A stretch of 64,000 nucleotides of DNA from Bradyrhizobium sp. CCBAU 53340 (GTDB taxonomy: Bacteria; Pseudomonadota; Alphaproteobacteria; Rhizobiales; Xanthobacteraceae). Location of the stretch: the NCBI RefSeq assembly GCF_015291645.1, contig NZ_CP030055.1, positions 7,673,221 through 7,737,220 on the forward strand. Direction: 5' to 3'. Of this stretch, positions 1 to 7,957 are shown in pieces. The translations under genes were made by a program, and so were the position numbers. A model generated the notes under the pieces. It saw only the letters and a list, made by a program, of their open reading frames with translations, had not been told where the DNA came from and did no database searches. Within the stretch, counting starts at the first letter, position 1; every line of letters starts with the position of its first letter.

Positions 1-131
1 GGCGTGTTGCCGCGAGATGTGTGGTGGATTGGTCGAAGGCGTTGATGTGATGAGGCAAATCAGAGACGTGACGCAATCAGCGCTGCGAATCGGTGAAGCA
101 CAAGAAGTGCGCTGCTCTTGCCTACCCCTCG

Positions 132-262
132 GTGTCATCCCGGCGAAAGCCGGGATCCATACCGCGTCATCTATCGAGGGCGGAAGGTGGGAGTACCGAA
201 CCACTAATCTTCGCCAAACCACTCCCTGTGGCTATGGGTCCCGGCCTTCGCCGGGACGACAT
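132..262. repeat. Intergenic palindromic repeat, family A (copy 1)
   Basis: Two inverted cores, GTCATCCCGGCGAAAGCCGGGA on the left (written here as a 22-bp core read in halves GTCATCCCGG and GAAAGCCGGGA) and CCGGCCTTCGCCGGGACGAC on the right, flank a spacer with the phrase CTGTGGCTATGGGTCC. The same layout recurs near 7.8, 12.3, 16.7, 18.3, 22.0, 23.7, 59.3 and 60.0 kb. Bases 1-131 to its left show no gene I can support. Confidence 0.85.
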
Positions 263-286
263 CGAGTGTTTGGCTTGCAGCGAGGC

Positions 287-1042
287 CTAATCCTCGACCC
301 CGTACCGGTGCAGGTCGTTGCCATAGGTGTCGAGCCACTTCTTGGCGCGCTCCATCGAGGGGCACACCTTGCCGCAGACGCGCCAGAACCGGGCGGAGTG
401 GTTCATCTCGACGAGATGGGCCACTTCATGCGCGGCGAGATAGTCGAGCACGTAGGGCGGCGCGAGGATCAGGCGCCAGGAGAACGACAGCGAGCCGGCC
501 GACGTGCAGGAGCCCCAGCGGCTGGACTGATCGCGGATCGAGAGCCGCTTCACCCGGACGCCGAGCTCGGCGGCATGGATCTCCGCCGACCGCTGCAAAT
601 CGTGGCGCGCCTCGCGCTTGAGGAAATCACCGACACGGCGATCGACATAGTCGAGGCCGCCGGCGACGCAGAGAATGCGTTCACCGCTGTCGCGCGTCTC
701 GGTCCACACCGTGCCGCGCTCGCCGGCGCGATGCACGATGCGATGGGGGACGCCGCGAAGCGGTATCACTGTGCCAGGCTGGAAGGGCGCCGCCTTCGGC
801 AGACGACCAAGACGCGCCGCGATCCATGCGCCGTGACGCTGCGCGAAGTCTTTTGCTTCGGCGAGCGTGCCACGCGGAGGCATGGTGAGGATGGCTTCGC
901 GGTCGCTCGGATGAATCCGAAGCGTATAGCGGCGCGCTCGGCGGTGCCTGCGCAGCCGAATCGCAAAAAATTGCGATCCGTGGGTGATGACGAGGGTCTT
1001 CGGTTCGTGGGGCCGCCGATAAAGGAGCGCGCGAGTGGCCAT
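287..1042 (-). CDS. SprT/YgjP-like zinc metallohydrolase (DUF45 family)
   Basis: A 251-residue protein of the YgjP/DUF45 metal-dependent hydrolase family, related to the SprT zinc peptidases. The zinc motif HEVAHLVEMNHS lies at about residues 205-216 and gives the two HExxH histidines (205, 209), the catalytic glutamate 206 and a third ligand, His215. A conserved RWGSCTSAG segment precedes it, as in the family. The ATG at 1042 is preferred over an ATG at 1126 because family similarity starts there. The natural substrate is not known. The gene stands alone, with a palindromic repeat downstream, and no regulatory site is evident. Confidence 0.85.
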   Translation of the reverse strand: MATRALLYRRPHEPKTLVITHGSQFFAIRLRRHRRARRYTLRIHPSDREAILTMPPRGTLAEAKDFAQRHGAWIAARLGRLPKAAPFQPGTVIPLRGVPHRIVHRAGERGTVWTETRDSGERILCVAGGLDYVDRRVGDFLKREARHDLQRSAEIHAAELGVRVKRLSIRDQSSRWGSCTSAGSLSFSWRLILAPPYVLDYLAAHEVAHLVEMNHSARFWRVCGKVCPSMERAKKWLDTYGNDLHRYGVED

Positions 1043-1343
1043 GTCTGTCAGTCCGGGGAGCAGGAGTTCGCCCGGATTCTGCCATAACCGCCGCCAGGGA
1101 AAGCGCTCGGCGCAAAAACAAATCATTTGCCCAATATACAGGGGTCAGGCGTCCGGGAGACCCTACAGACTGGGGTTGGAACCGGCTTTTTTCGCCCCCG
1201 CTGGACGCATGCGACACCCCCAAAAGGTGAGGGAAGACTCACTCCTATAAAGCTACCTAAATACCGCGAATCTGGCGGGGTCTGGACCCTCCCGGAACCA
1301 CCGGCAGGGCCTGAATTTTCGACGGGAAAGCCGAAATCCGCGG

Positions 1344-2672
1344 TTATTCAGCCGCGCGCGCCTGCAATGACGCCGGATTCGCCGCCGAGACCATGAAGTC
1401 ATGGATGCGCGGCACGATTTCCGACTTGAAGCGCGAGCCGTTGAACACGCCGTAATGTCCGACGCCCTTCTGGACGTAATGAATGCGGCGGTGATCGGGG
1501 ATCGCACTGCATAGCGAGTGCGTTGCTTCGGTTTGACCGAGCCCCGAGATGTCGTCGTTCTCGCCTTCGACCGTCATCAACGCAACGCGCGTCACCTTGG
1601 ACGGATCGACGCGGGTTCCGCGATGGGTCATCTCGCCCTTCGGCAGCGAATGTTTCACGAACACGGTGTCGACCGTCTGCAGGTAATACTCGGCCGGAAG
1701 ATCCATCACCGCGAGATACTCGTCATAGAATTCGCGATGCTTGTCGACGAGATCGCCGTCGCCCTTCACCAGATGGGCGAACAGCTGCTTGTGGGCGTCC
1801 ATGTGCCGATCAAGGTTCATGCTGATGAACCCGTTGAGCTGGAGGAAGCCCGGATAAACGTCGCGCATCATGCCCGGATGCGGGAATGGCACCTTGGTGA
1901 TGACGTGGTTGCGGAACCAGTCGATACCGCGCTCCTGGGCGAGGTTGTTCACCGCAGTCGGATTGCGGCGGGTGTCGATCGGACCGCCCATCAGCGTCAT
2001 CGAGGTCGGCACGAAGGGATCGCGGCGCGCTTCCATGACCGAAACGGCGGCGACAACGGGCACGGAGGGCTGGCACACCGCCATGACGTGGGTATTGCCG
2101 CCGAGGACGTGCAGCATCTCGATGACGTAGTCGATGTAATCGTCGAGATCGAAGCGGCCTTCGCTCAAGGGCACCATGCGGGCGTCGGCCCAATCAGTGA
2201 TGTAGACCTCATGCGCGGGCAGAAAGGCCTCGACCGTGCCGCGGAGCAGCGTTGCGTAGTGGCCGGACATCGGCGCGACGATCAGCACGCGCGGCTGCGG
2301 GCTGCGCAGGGGACGCGCGAATTTCCGATCGAAGTAGAGCAGCCGGCAGAACGGCTTTTCCCAGACCGAGCGGACCTCGACCGGGACGCGGATGCCGTTC
2401 ACCTCGGTGTCGTCGAGGCCCCATTCCGGCTTGCCGTAACGGCGCGTGGTGCGCTCGAACAATTCGCAGGCCGCGGCAACCGACTTGCCGACCTGGGTGC
2501 GCGCCCACGGATTCAAGGGATTCTGGAACAGCAGCTTGGTCGCGTCGGTGACGGCGCGCGCCGGATTGAGAGAGGCGTGCGCCATCTCGTACATCCAGTA
2601 CATCGGTGTCGTTAGGACCGGACTGCCTTCACTCGCCAGGGGCGGCGCACCGCCAAACTCACCAATGGGCAT
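1344..2672 (-). CDS. phaZ: Intracellular polyhydroxybutyrate depolymerase
   Basis: A 442-residue alpha/beta hydrolase that degrades stored poly(3-hydroxybutyrate) granules in the cytoplasm. It belongs to the intracellular PhaZa family, in which the nucleophile is a cysteine. Here Cys200 sits in VMAVCQPSVP, and the other triad members are probably Asp373 (EGENDD) and His406 (GVGHYGVF). There is no signal peptide, as expected for the intracellular type. The ATG at 2672 has GAGGAA about 8 nt upstream; an internal ATG at 2603 (MYWMYEMAH) is closer to the start of some relatives. It lies downstream of and on the same strand as the ABC permease, but a 120-bp gap argues for its own transcript. Confidence 0.9.
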   Translation of the reverse strand: MPIGEFGGAPPLASEGSPVLTTPMYWMYEMAHASLNPARAVTDATKLLFQNPLNPWARTQVGKSVAAACELFERTTRRYGKPEWGLDDTEVNGIRVPVEVRSVWEKPFCRLLYFDRKFARPLRSPQPRVLIVAPMSGHYATLLRGTVEAFLPAHEVYITDWADARMVPLSEGRFDLDDYIDYVIEMLHVLGGNTHVMAVCQPSVPVVAAVSVMEARRDPFVPTSMTLMGGPIDTRRNPTAVNNLAQERGIDWFRNHVITKVPFPHPGMMRDVYPGFLQLNGFISMNLDRHMDAHKQLFAHLVKGDGDLVDKHREFYDEYLAVMDLPAEYYLQTVDTVFVKHSLPKGEMTHRGTRVDPSKVTRVALMTVEGENDDISGLGQTEATHSLCSAIPDHRRIHYVQKGVGHYGVFNGSRFKSEIVPRIHDFMVSAANPASLQARAAE

Positions 2673-2793
2673 CGCTATATTCCTCTTCGCATCGCAGCAT
2701 ACTGCCGAATGCGTAATATTGCGTCAATGCATGGTTCCGTACATCTACGTGCTCCAAACCGCCAAACCAGCCTGAATCCACGAGAAATTGACA

Positions 2794-3612
2794 TTATTCG
2801 CCGGCTGACAGCAGCGAGCCGTGCTTCCTGGCGCTGCGCAAGAGGGCAAGGAATGCCCCAAAAGAAGCAACCAGCAGAGCTGCGTTGATGGCCAACGCGG
2901 CCAGCATCAGGTCGGTCCGGAAGGTTTGCTCGATCAGCAGCGCGCGCATCCCCTCGAACACGTAAGTCGGTGGCAGCGACCAGGCGACGTATTGCAGCCA
3001 GGCCGGCAGCACGCTGACCGGATAATAGATGCAGGCGAGCGGCATGATCGCGAACATCAGCGTCCAGACGATGCTCTCGGCGCCGAGGCCGTTGCGCAGC
3101 ACCAGGCCCGAGACGAAGATGCCGACCGACCAGCTGGTGAAGATCAGATTGCAGAAGAAGGCAATCAGCGGCAGGCCGAGGCTGTAGACATTGAAGTGAA
3201 ACAACACCAGCGCGAGCAGCGTCATCGGGATCACGCCGATCGCGAGCCGGATCAGGCTCATCACCATCAGCGAGAGCAGAAACTCGATCGGCCGGAGCGG
3301 GCTCATCATGAGGTTGCCGAGGTTGCGCGCCCACATCTCCTCCAGGAAGGAGATCGAGAAGCCGAGCTGGCCGCGGAACAGGATGTCCCAGAGGATCACG
3401 GCGCCGATCAGCGTGCCGCCGGCGCGCGCGAAGAAATTGGCGTTCTGCGCGATGTAGAGCTGGAGGAAGCCCCAGGTGATGACCTGGAGCGCCGGCCAGT
3501 ACAACAGCTCGAGCAGCCGCGGCCAGGACGACAACAGCAGATACCAATAGCGCAGGATCATCGCGCCGATGCGGTGGACGGAGATGCCGCGGTGGAGGGA
3601 AACCTCGCTCAT
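2794..3612 (-). CDS. ABC-2 type transporter permease
   Basis: A 272-residue membrane protein of the ABC-2 permease family with about six hydrophobic segments spread over the whole length. These exporters carry polysaccharides, lipids or drugs, and the sequence does not tell which. The ATG at 3612 (MSEVSLHRG) was chosen because the twelve codons upstream read into the flanking repeat. Its partner ATPase is very probably the gene at 4109-4912 on the same strand. The two are separated by about 500 bp of repeats instead of the usual overlap, so they may not share one transcript. Confidence 0.85.
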   Translation of the reverse strand: MSEVSLHRGISVHRIGAMILRYWYLLLSSWPRLLELLYWPALQVITWGFLQLYIAQNANFFARAGGTLIGAVILWDILFRGQLGFSISFLEEMWARNLGNLMMSPLRPIEFLLSLMVMSLIRLAIGVIPMTLLALVLFHFNVYSLGLPLIAFFCNLIFTSWSVGIFVSGLVLRNGLGAESIVWTLMFAIMPLACIYYPVSVLPAWLQYVAWSLPPTYVFEGMRALLIEQTFRTDLMLAALAINAALLVASFGAFLALLRSARKHGSLLSAGE

Positions 3613-3622
3613 GGCACGCCCC

Positions 3623-3660
3623 CGTAGCCCGGATGGAGCGCAGCGCAATCCGGGCTACGG
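3623..3660. repeat. Short inverted repeat, family F
   Basis: CGTAGCCCGGAT and ATCCGGGCTACGG flank a short GAGCGCAGCGCA centre, giving a near-perfect hairpin. A diverged copy lies at 4061-4098. Confidence 0.8.
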
Positions 3661-3877
3661 CGCCAGCCACGCACGTCGGCGTCATCCTGAGAGCCTGACT
3701 CAAAATAAGTCCTTGAAAACCAAGGAAGGCAGAGTTGGTGTTTCTGGGAGGTAGTCGATTCCTCCTGATCGGAAATCCCTATGCATTGAGCACGTTCGTT
3801 ACAGCGAACCTGGTTTTCGAAGCTAACGACCACCGCCGCAAGATGTTGAAATGACTCGACTTCATTTTCGGTCAGGC

Positions 3878-3998
3878 TCTGAGGTGCAAACCTTGCGATG
3901 CGTACCGCATCGCAAGGTTTGCCTCGAAGGATGGGCCAAGCACGCTTGCGGCACATCCTTCGAGGCGCGCCAAAGGGGGCGCGCACCTCAGGATGACG
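3878..3998. repeat. Intergenic repeat, family B (copy 1), with a 17-bp hairpin insert
   Basis: The outer ends read CTGAGGTGC and GCACCTCAGGATGACGG, the signature of family B, also found at 7031-7160 and 46971-47102. Inside, at 3886-3922, lies a perfect 17-bp hairpin with loop TAC (arms beginning GCAAACCTTGCG), which is absent from the other copies. The rest of the 3613-4108 gap holds no gene that I can support. Confidence 0.8.
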
Positions 3999-4060
3999 GC
4001 TGTGCGCGCGGATAGAACAATCATCATGGTTTGCATGCGCGAACCGGCGGGCGGCAATCG

Positions 4061-4098
4061 ACGGCCCCGGATTTCGCTGCACTCCATCCCGGCTACGG
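4061..4098. repeat. Diverged copy of inverted repeat family F
   Basis: CCCCGGATTTCGCTGCACTCC followed by ATCCCGGCTACGG matches the repeat at 3623-3660 with several substitutions; the left arm is written here in parts CCCCGGATT and TCGCTGCACT. Confidence 0.6.
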
Positions 4099-4108
4099 AC
4101 CATCTCCC

Positions 4109-4912
4109 TCATCTCGCCCCCTCCTTCGCATCGTTCACCCGGCCACGCGCGACGTCGAGAAAAACTTCTTCCAGCGTGGTGCGGTTGTAGCGGGCCATGA
4201 TGGCGTCGGGCGTGTCGTCGTCCTCGATGCGGCCGCGCTTCATGATGATGACGCGGTCGCAGAGACGCTCGACTTCGAGCATGTTGTGCGACGCCAACAG
4301 GATGGTGGCGTTATTCTCCTTGCGGTAACTCTCCAGGTGGCTCCGCACCCAATCGGCCGTGTCAGGGTCGAGCGAGGCGGTCGGCTCGTCCAGCAACAGC
4401 AGCTCCGGCTGGTTGATCAGGGCCTTCGCCAGTGCGACGCGGGTCTTTTGCCCGGCCGAGAGTTTTCCGTTGGCGCGGTCGATGAACTCGGTGAGATCGA
4501 GATCATCGGCCAGTTTTGCGATGCGGTCGGCGAGGCCTTTCACCGCATAGAGCTTGCCGAAGATGGTGAGGTTCTGCCGCACCGTGAGCCGCATCGGCAT
4601 GTCGACATAAGGGCTTTCGAAATTCATCCGCCCCAGCACCGCCGCGCTCTCCTCCGGCATCCGATGGCCGAGCACGCGGACGCGGCCTGAGGTCGGCAGC
4701 ACCAGCCCCATGATCATCGCGATGGTGGTGGTCTTGCCGGCGCCGTTGCCGCCCAGCAGCCCGGTGATGCTGCCGCGGGGAAGCGAGAAGGAGATGCCGT
4801 CGACCGCGCGGGTCTGCTTGTAGACCTTGACCAGATGGTCGACCTCGATCGCCGCGGGCAAAGTGTCATCCGCGACAGTCGGCCAGCTTGAAGCCTTGTC
4901 ATTCTCGGTCAT
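4109..4912 (-). CDS. ABC transporter ATP-binding protein
   Basis: A 267-residue ABC ATPase that would energise the ABC-2 permease at 2794-3612. Walker A GGNGAGKTT is at residues 54-62, the signature LSAGQ at 151-155, and Walker B LLLLDE at 171-176, followed by the usual PTASLD. The open frame extends to 5428, but the ATG at 4912 (MTENDKASS) is the sensible start: the upstream part is antisense to regS and has no ATPase similarity. It is divergent from regS with about 125 bp between the starts, so both promoters must lie there. The transported substrate is unknown. Confidence 0.88.
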   Translation of the reverse strand: MTENDKASSWPTVADDTLPAAIEVDHLVKVYKQTRAVDGISFSLPRGSITGLLGGNGAGKTTTIAMIMGLVLPTSGRVRVLGHRMPEESAAVLGRMNFESPYVDMPMRLTVRQNLTIFGKLYAVKGLADRIAKLADDLDLTEFIDRANGKLSAGQKTRVALAKALINQPELLLLDEPTASLDPDTADWVRSHLESYRKENNATILLASHNMLEVERLCDRVIIMKRGRIEDDDTPDAIMARYNRTTLEEVFLDVARGRVNDAKEGAR

Positions 4913-5036
4913 GCTGCAGGCGTTCTTCGGCCATTGCGGCGTGGAGCGCAAGACTTGATGTCCGGGACTTCCGCCCCATGGGCCTTCGGACAAGCGTGTT
5001 TGTGATCGGACACGCGCACCGCTAGATTGGCCAGAT

Positions 5037-6347
5037 ATGACCGAGACCGCAGCTTCCGACTTCCGCCCGTCGCAACGACACATCCGCCTGGACACCATCC
5101 TGCGGCTGCGCTGGCTCGCGGTGCTGGGACAGCTCGCCGCGATCTTCATCGTGGCGCAGGGGCTCGAGTTCGATGTCGCGATCGTTCCCTGTGTCAGCAT
5201 CATCGGCCTGTCGGCCACGCTCAATCTGGTGCTGCAGACCGCGGTCAATCCGATGCGGCGGCTCGAACCGCTCCACGCCGCCGCGCTGCTGGCCCTGAAC
5301 ATCGTGGAACTGGCCGGGCTGTTGTTCTTCACTGGCGGATTGCAGAACCCCTTCTCGTTCCTGTTCCTCGCTCCGGTCTTGATCTCGGCCACGGCGTTGC
5401 CGGCGCGGCTGACCTTCGGCCTTGGCATTCTGGCCGTCGCCTGCGCCTCGATCCTGTTCTTCGTCCATTTCCCGCTGCCTTGGGACTCCGAGGATCCCGT
5501 GGTGCTGCCGCCGATCTATCTCGTCGGCGTCTGGCTTTCGATCGTGCTCGCGATCGGCGTCACCAGCCTCTACTCGTTCCAGGTGACCGAGGAGGCGCGC
5601 AAACTCGCCGACGCACTCGCCGCGACCGAGCTGGTGCTGACGCGCGAGCAGCATCTGACCCAGCTCGACGGATTGGCTGCGGCCGCTGCGCACGAGCTCG
5701 GCACGCCGCTTGCGACCATCTTCCTGATCTCGCGCGAGTTGGAGAAGACGGTGAAGGACCCGAGCTTCGCCGCCGACCTCAAAACCTTGCGCGAGCAGAC
5801 GCAGCGTTGCCGCGACATCCTGAGCAAGATCACCCAGCTCTCCTCGACCGGCGCGCCGTTCGACCGCATGAAACTGTCCGAGCTGATCGAGGAGGTGGTG
5901 GCGCCGCATCGCGATTTCGGCATCGCCATCAAGGTGCGGATTGCCGTGACCGCAACAACCGAGCCGGTCGGATCACGCAATCCGGCGGTGCTCTACGGCG
6001 TCGGCAATATCGTCGAGAATGCCGTCGATTTCGCGCGCACCACCGTGGAAGTGAATGCGTGGTGGAACAACGAAACCATCGAAATCGTGATCTCCGACGA
6101 CGGTCCGGGCATTCCGCCCGATCTCATGAACCGGATCGGCGAGCCCTATCTGACGCGGCGGCGCGCCCAGGATGCCGGCGGCGGCCTCGGGCTCGGCGTG
6201 TTCATCGCCCGCACGCTGCTCGAACGTACCGGCGCCAAGGTCTCGTTTAGCAACAGGACCTTTCCGGAACATGGTGCGGTGGTCCAGATCACCTGGCCGC
6301 GCGAGCGATTTGAGGCTATCGAGAGCCTAGAGGAAACAATAGGATAG
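5037..6347 (+). CDS. regS: Redox-responsive sensor histidine kinase RegS (RegB/PrrB/ActS family)
   Basis: A 436-residue inner-membrane histidine kinase. About six transmembrane segments occupy residues 25-180 and include the family's quinone-site heptapeptide GGLQNPF at 100-106. The H-box AAAAHELGTPLAT puts the phosphorylated histidine at 219. Cys258 in QRCRDIL matches the redox-active cysteine of RegB. N and G boxes follow (IVENAVDFA, DDGPGIPP, GGLGLGVF). In this family the kinase senses the ubiquinone pool and oxygen and phosphorylates RegR/RegA. The regulator gene follows 103 bp downstream on the same strand. No senC homologue is present next to it. Confidence 0.92.
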   Translation: MTETAASDFRPSQRHIRLDTILRLRWLAVLGQLAAIFIVAQGLEFDVAIVPCVSIIGLSATLNLVLQTAVNPMRRLEPLHAAALLALNIVELAGLLFFTGGLQNPFSFLFLAPVLISATALPARLTFGLGILAVACASILFFVHFPLPWDSEDPVVLPPIYLVGVWLSIVLAIGVTSLYSFQVTEEARKLADALAATELVLTREQHLTQLDGLAAAAAHELGTPLATIFLISRELEKTVKDPSFAADLKTLREQTQRCRDILSKITQLSSTGAPFDRMKLSELIEEVVAPHRDFGIAIKVRIAVTATTEPVGSRNPAVLYGVGNIVENAVDFARTTVEVNAWWNNETIEIVISDDGPGIPPDLMNRIGEPYLTRRRAQDAGGGLGLGVFIARTLLERTGAKVSFSNRTFPEHGAVVQITWPRERFEAIESLEETIG

Positions 6348-6450
6348 GGCGCGACCTTGCGTCGCATGTGAGGCCCGATCGACTATTGGCGGCCTTGGCA
6401 TCGCCGGATGGCGAGGCCATATGTAGATGTGCAGGAGAGAGGACAAAACC

Positions 6451-7005
6451 TTGAACGCCATCGCCGAACTGAACGAACAGGCCGACCGCTCGCTTCTCAT
6501 CGTGGAAGACGACAAGCCGTTCCTGGAGCGCCTGTCGCGCGCCATGGAAACGCGCGGCTTTGCGGTGACGTCATGTGACACGGTCTCGGATGGTCTGGCG
6601 CAGATCGGCAGGTCCGCGCCGGCTTTCGCCGTGGTCGATCTCAGGCTCGGCGACGGCAACGGTCTCGACGTCGTCTCCGCGCTGAAGAAGAAGCGCCCCG
6701 AAGCGCGCGCCATCGTGCTGACCGGCTATGGCAACATCGCCACCGCCGTCACCGCGGTGAAGATGGGCGCGATCGACTATCTCTCGAAGCCCGCTGATGC
6801 CGACGACGTCGTCGCCGCGCTGCTCTCGACCAGCGCTGAAAAGTCCGAGCTGCCCGCCAACCCGATGTCGGCCGACCGCGTGCGCTGGGAGCACATCCAG
6901 CGCATCTACGAGATGTGCAACCGCAACGTCTCGGAAACGGCGCGCCGCCTCAACATGCACCGCCGTACGCTGCAGCGGATCCTGGCGAAGCGCGCGCCAA
7001 GGTAA
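6451..7005 (+). CDS. regR: Redox response regulator RegR (RegA/PrrA/ActR family)
   Basis: A 184-residue response regulator. The receiver domain fills residues 13-125, with the phosphoacceptor Asp63 in VVDLRLGDG and the switch Lys113. A Fis-type helix-turn-helix ends the protein (NVSETARRLNMHRRTLQRIL). In Bradyrhizobium japonicum this regulator activates the fixR-nifA operon and other oxygen-controlled genes; that role is from family knowledge, not from this window. I chose a TTG start at 6451 because it gives the exact family length and has GGAGAGAGGA about 8 nt upstream. An ATG at 6427 would add eight residues. Confidence 0.92.
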   Translation: MNAIAELNEQADRSLLIVEDDKPFLERLSRAMETRGFAVTSCDTVSDGLAQIGRSAPAFAVVDLRLGDGNGLDVVSALKKKRPEARAIVLTGYGNIATAVTAVKMGAIDYLSKPADADDVVAALLSTSAEKSELPANPMSADRVRWEHIQRIYEMCNRNVSETARRLNMHRRTLQRILAKRAPR

Positions 7006-7030
7006 TTTTAGCCATAAACAATCCATCCCC

Positions 7031-7160
7031 GTCACCCTGAGGTGGCCGCTTCTTCAGCGGCCCTCGAAGGGCGACGGCCCGGCTGCATCGGGGCCGTTCA
7101 TCCTTCGAGGCTCCCGATGGGGCGCTACGCGCCCCATCACTCGCACCTCAGGATGACGGG
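7031..7160. repeat. Intergenic repeat, family B (copy 2)
   Basis: It begins GTCACCCTGAGGTGG and ends CACCTCAGGATGACGG. Internal arms CCTCGAAGGGCGACGG and CGTTCATCCTTCGAGG pair with each other. It fills the gap between the convergent regR and mmcB. Confidence 0.85.
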
Positions 7161-7179
7161 TCGTTAGATCCGCTCGCCG

Positions 7180-7668
7180 CTACTCCCAAAAATCGGCGTG
7201 CCCTTGTGGATCGACCAGGCGGTTGATGCGCAGCGCCGCCGCCATGCCGAACCGCACCGTCATCTGCTTGCGCGTCGCCGCGGCCAACTTGTGCTCGGGC
7301 GCTTCGCAATGCATGTGCGCGCCATAGGCGTCGGCGATGATCAGGCCGGTGTCTTGCGGAAAGATCTCGCAGGGCAGGTCCTGCGTGAAGGCGAAGAACA
7401 GCCGGTCGCAATGGGCGCGATATTCGTGCCATTTCTGATCGGCGCGCAGATCCTCGACCGACGACTTGATCTCGACGATCCAGATCTCGCCGCGCTCGTT
7501 CAGCGCCACGAGATCGGCGCGTCGGCCCGACGGCAGCGGCAATTCGCTGATGCAGGAAAAGCCGAGCGAGCGCAACAGCCGCGCCGTGCCGCGCGCGATC
7601 GCGAGCGCAGTCTCCGACTGGCGGCGGTCGGGCGGTGGAACGAGGGCGATGCGGGCGGGGTTTTCCAT
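7180..7668 (-). CDS. mmcB: MmcB-family DNA repair protein (DUF1052)
   Basis: A 162-residue protein of the MmcB family, whose Caulobacter member is linked to the response to DNA damage. The core resembles a restriction-endonuclease-like fold: LPSGRRADLVALNERGEIWI is followed by IVEIKSS, which gives the D...ExK pattern of PD-(D/E)XK proteins. The ATG at 7668 (MENPARIAL) is preferred to a start twelve codons upstream at 7704, because the extra residues have no family match. It is convergent with regR and divergent from the GH13 gene. Direct nuclease activity is not established. Confidence 0.82.
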   Translation of the reverse strand: MENPARIALVPPPDRRQSETALAIARGTARLLRSLGFSCISELPLPSGRRADLVALNERGEIWIVEIKSSVEDLRADQKWHEYRAHCDRLFFAFTQDLPCEIFPQDTGLIIADAYGAHMHCEAPEHKLAAATRKQMTVRFGMAAALRINRLVDPQGHADFWE

Positions 7669-7738
7669 GGCGGGAGAGTAGCCGATTCCGGTGTGACCGC
7701 ACACTGCCCGATGGAGGCGGGCTGCTGCCTCAATTACC

Positions 7739-7878
7739 GCTGTCGTCCCCGCGAACGCGGGGACCCATAACCACAGGAAGGAGTTTCAGCACGAGCTGGC
7801 AACTCCGAGTCCTCGCAAAACTGCTCCCTGTGGTTATGGGTCCCGGGCTCGCGACTACGTCGCGCCCCGGGACGACGG
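7739..7878. repeat. Intergenic palindromic repeat, family A (copy 2)
   Basis: GTCGTCCCCGCGAACGCGGGG at the left end is split GTCGTCCCCGCG / AACGCGGGGACC, and the right end is GCGCCCCGGGACGACGG. The central CTGTGGTTATGGGTCCCGG phrase is shared with the other family A copies. It occupies most of the mmcB-GH13 divergent gap (7669-7957), leaving about 80 bp for promoters. Confidence 0.85.
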
Positions 7879-7957
7879 CGAATGTGGGAACCCGATCTCA
7901 TCAAATCACTTATCACGCAGCCGCCGCACCTCGGCGGGAGCATCGAGGCTGCGGTCC

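Noticed and set aside
2675..3703. 342-codon minus-strand frame across the ABC permease
   Set aside because: Wrong frame of the permease gene: arginine/proline-rich, without the hydrophobic segments of the real product.
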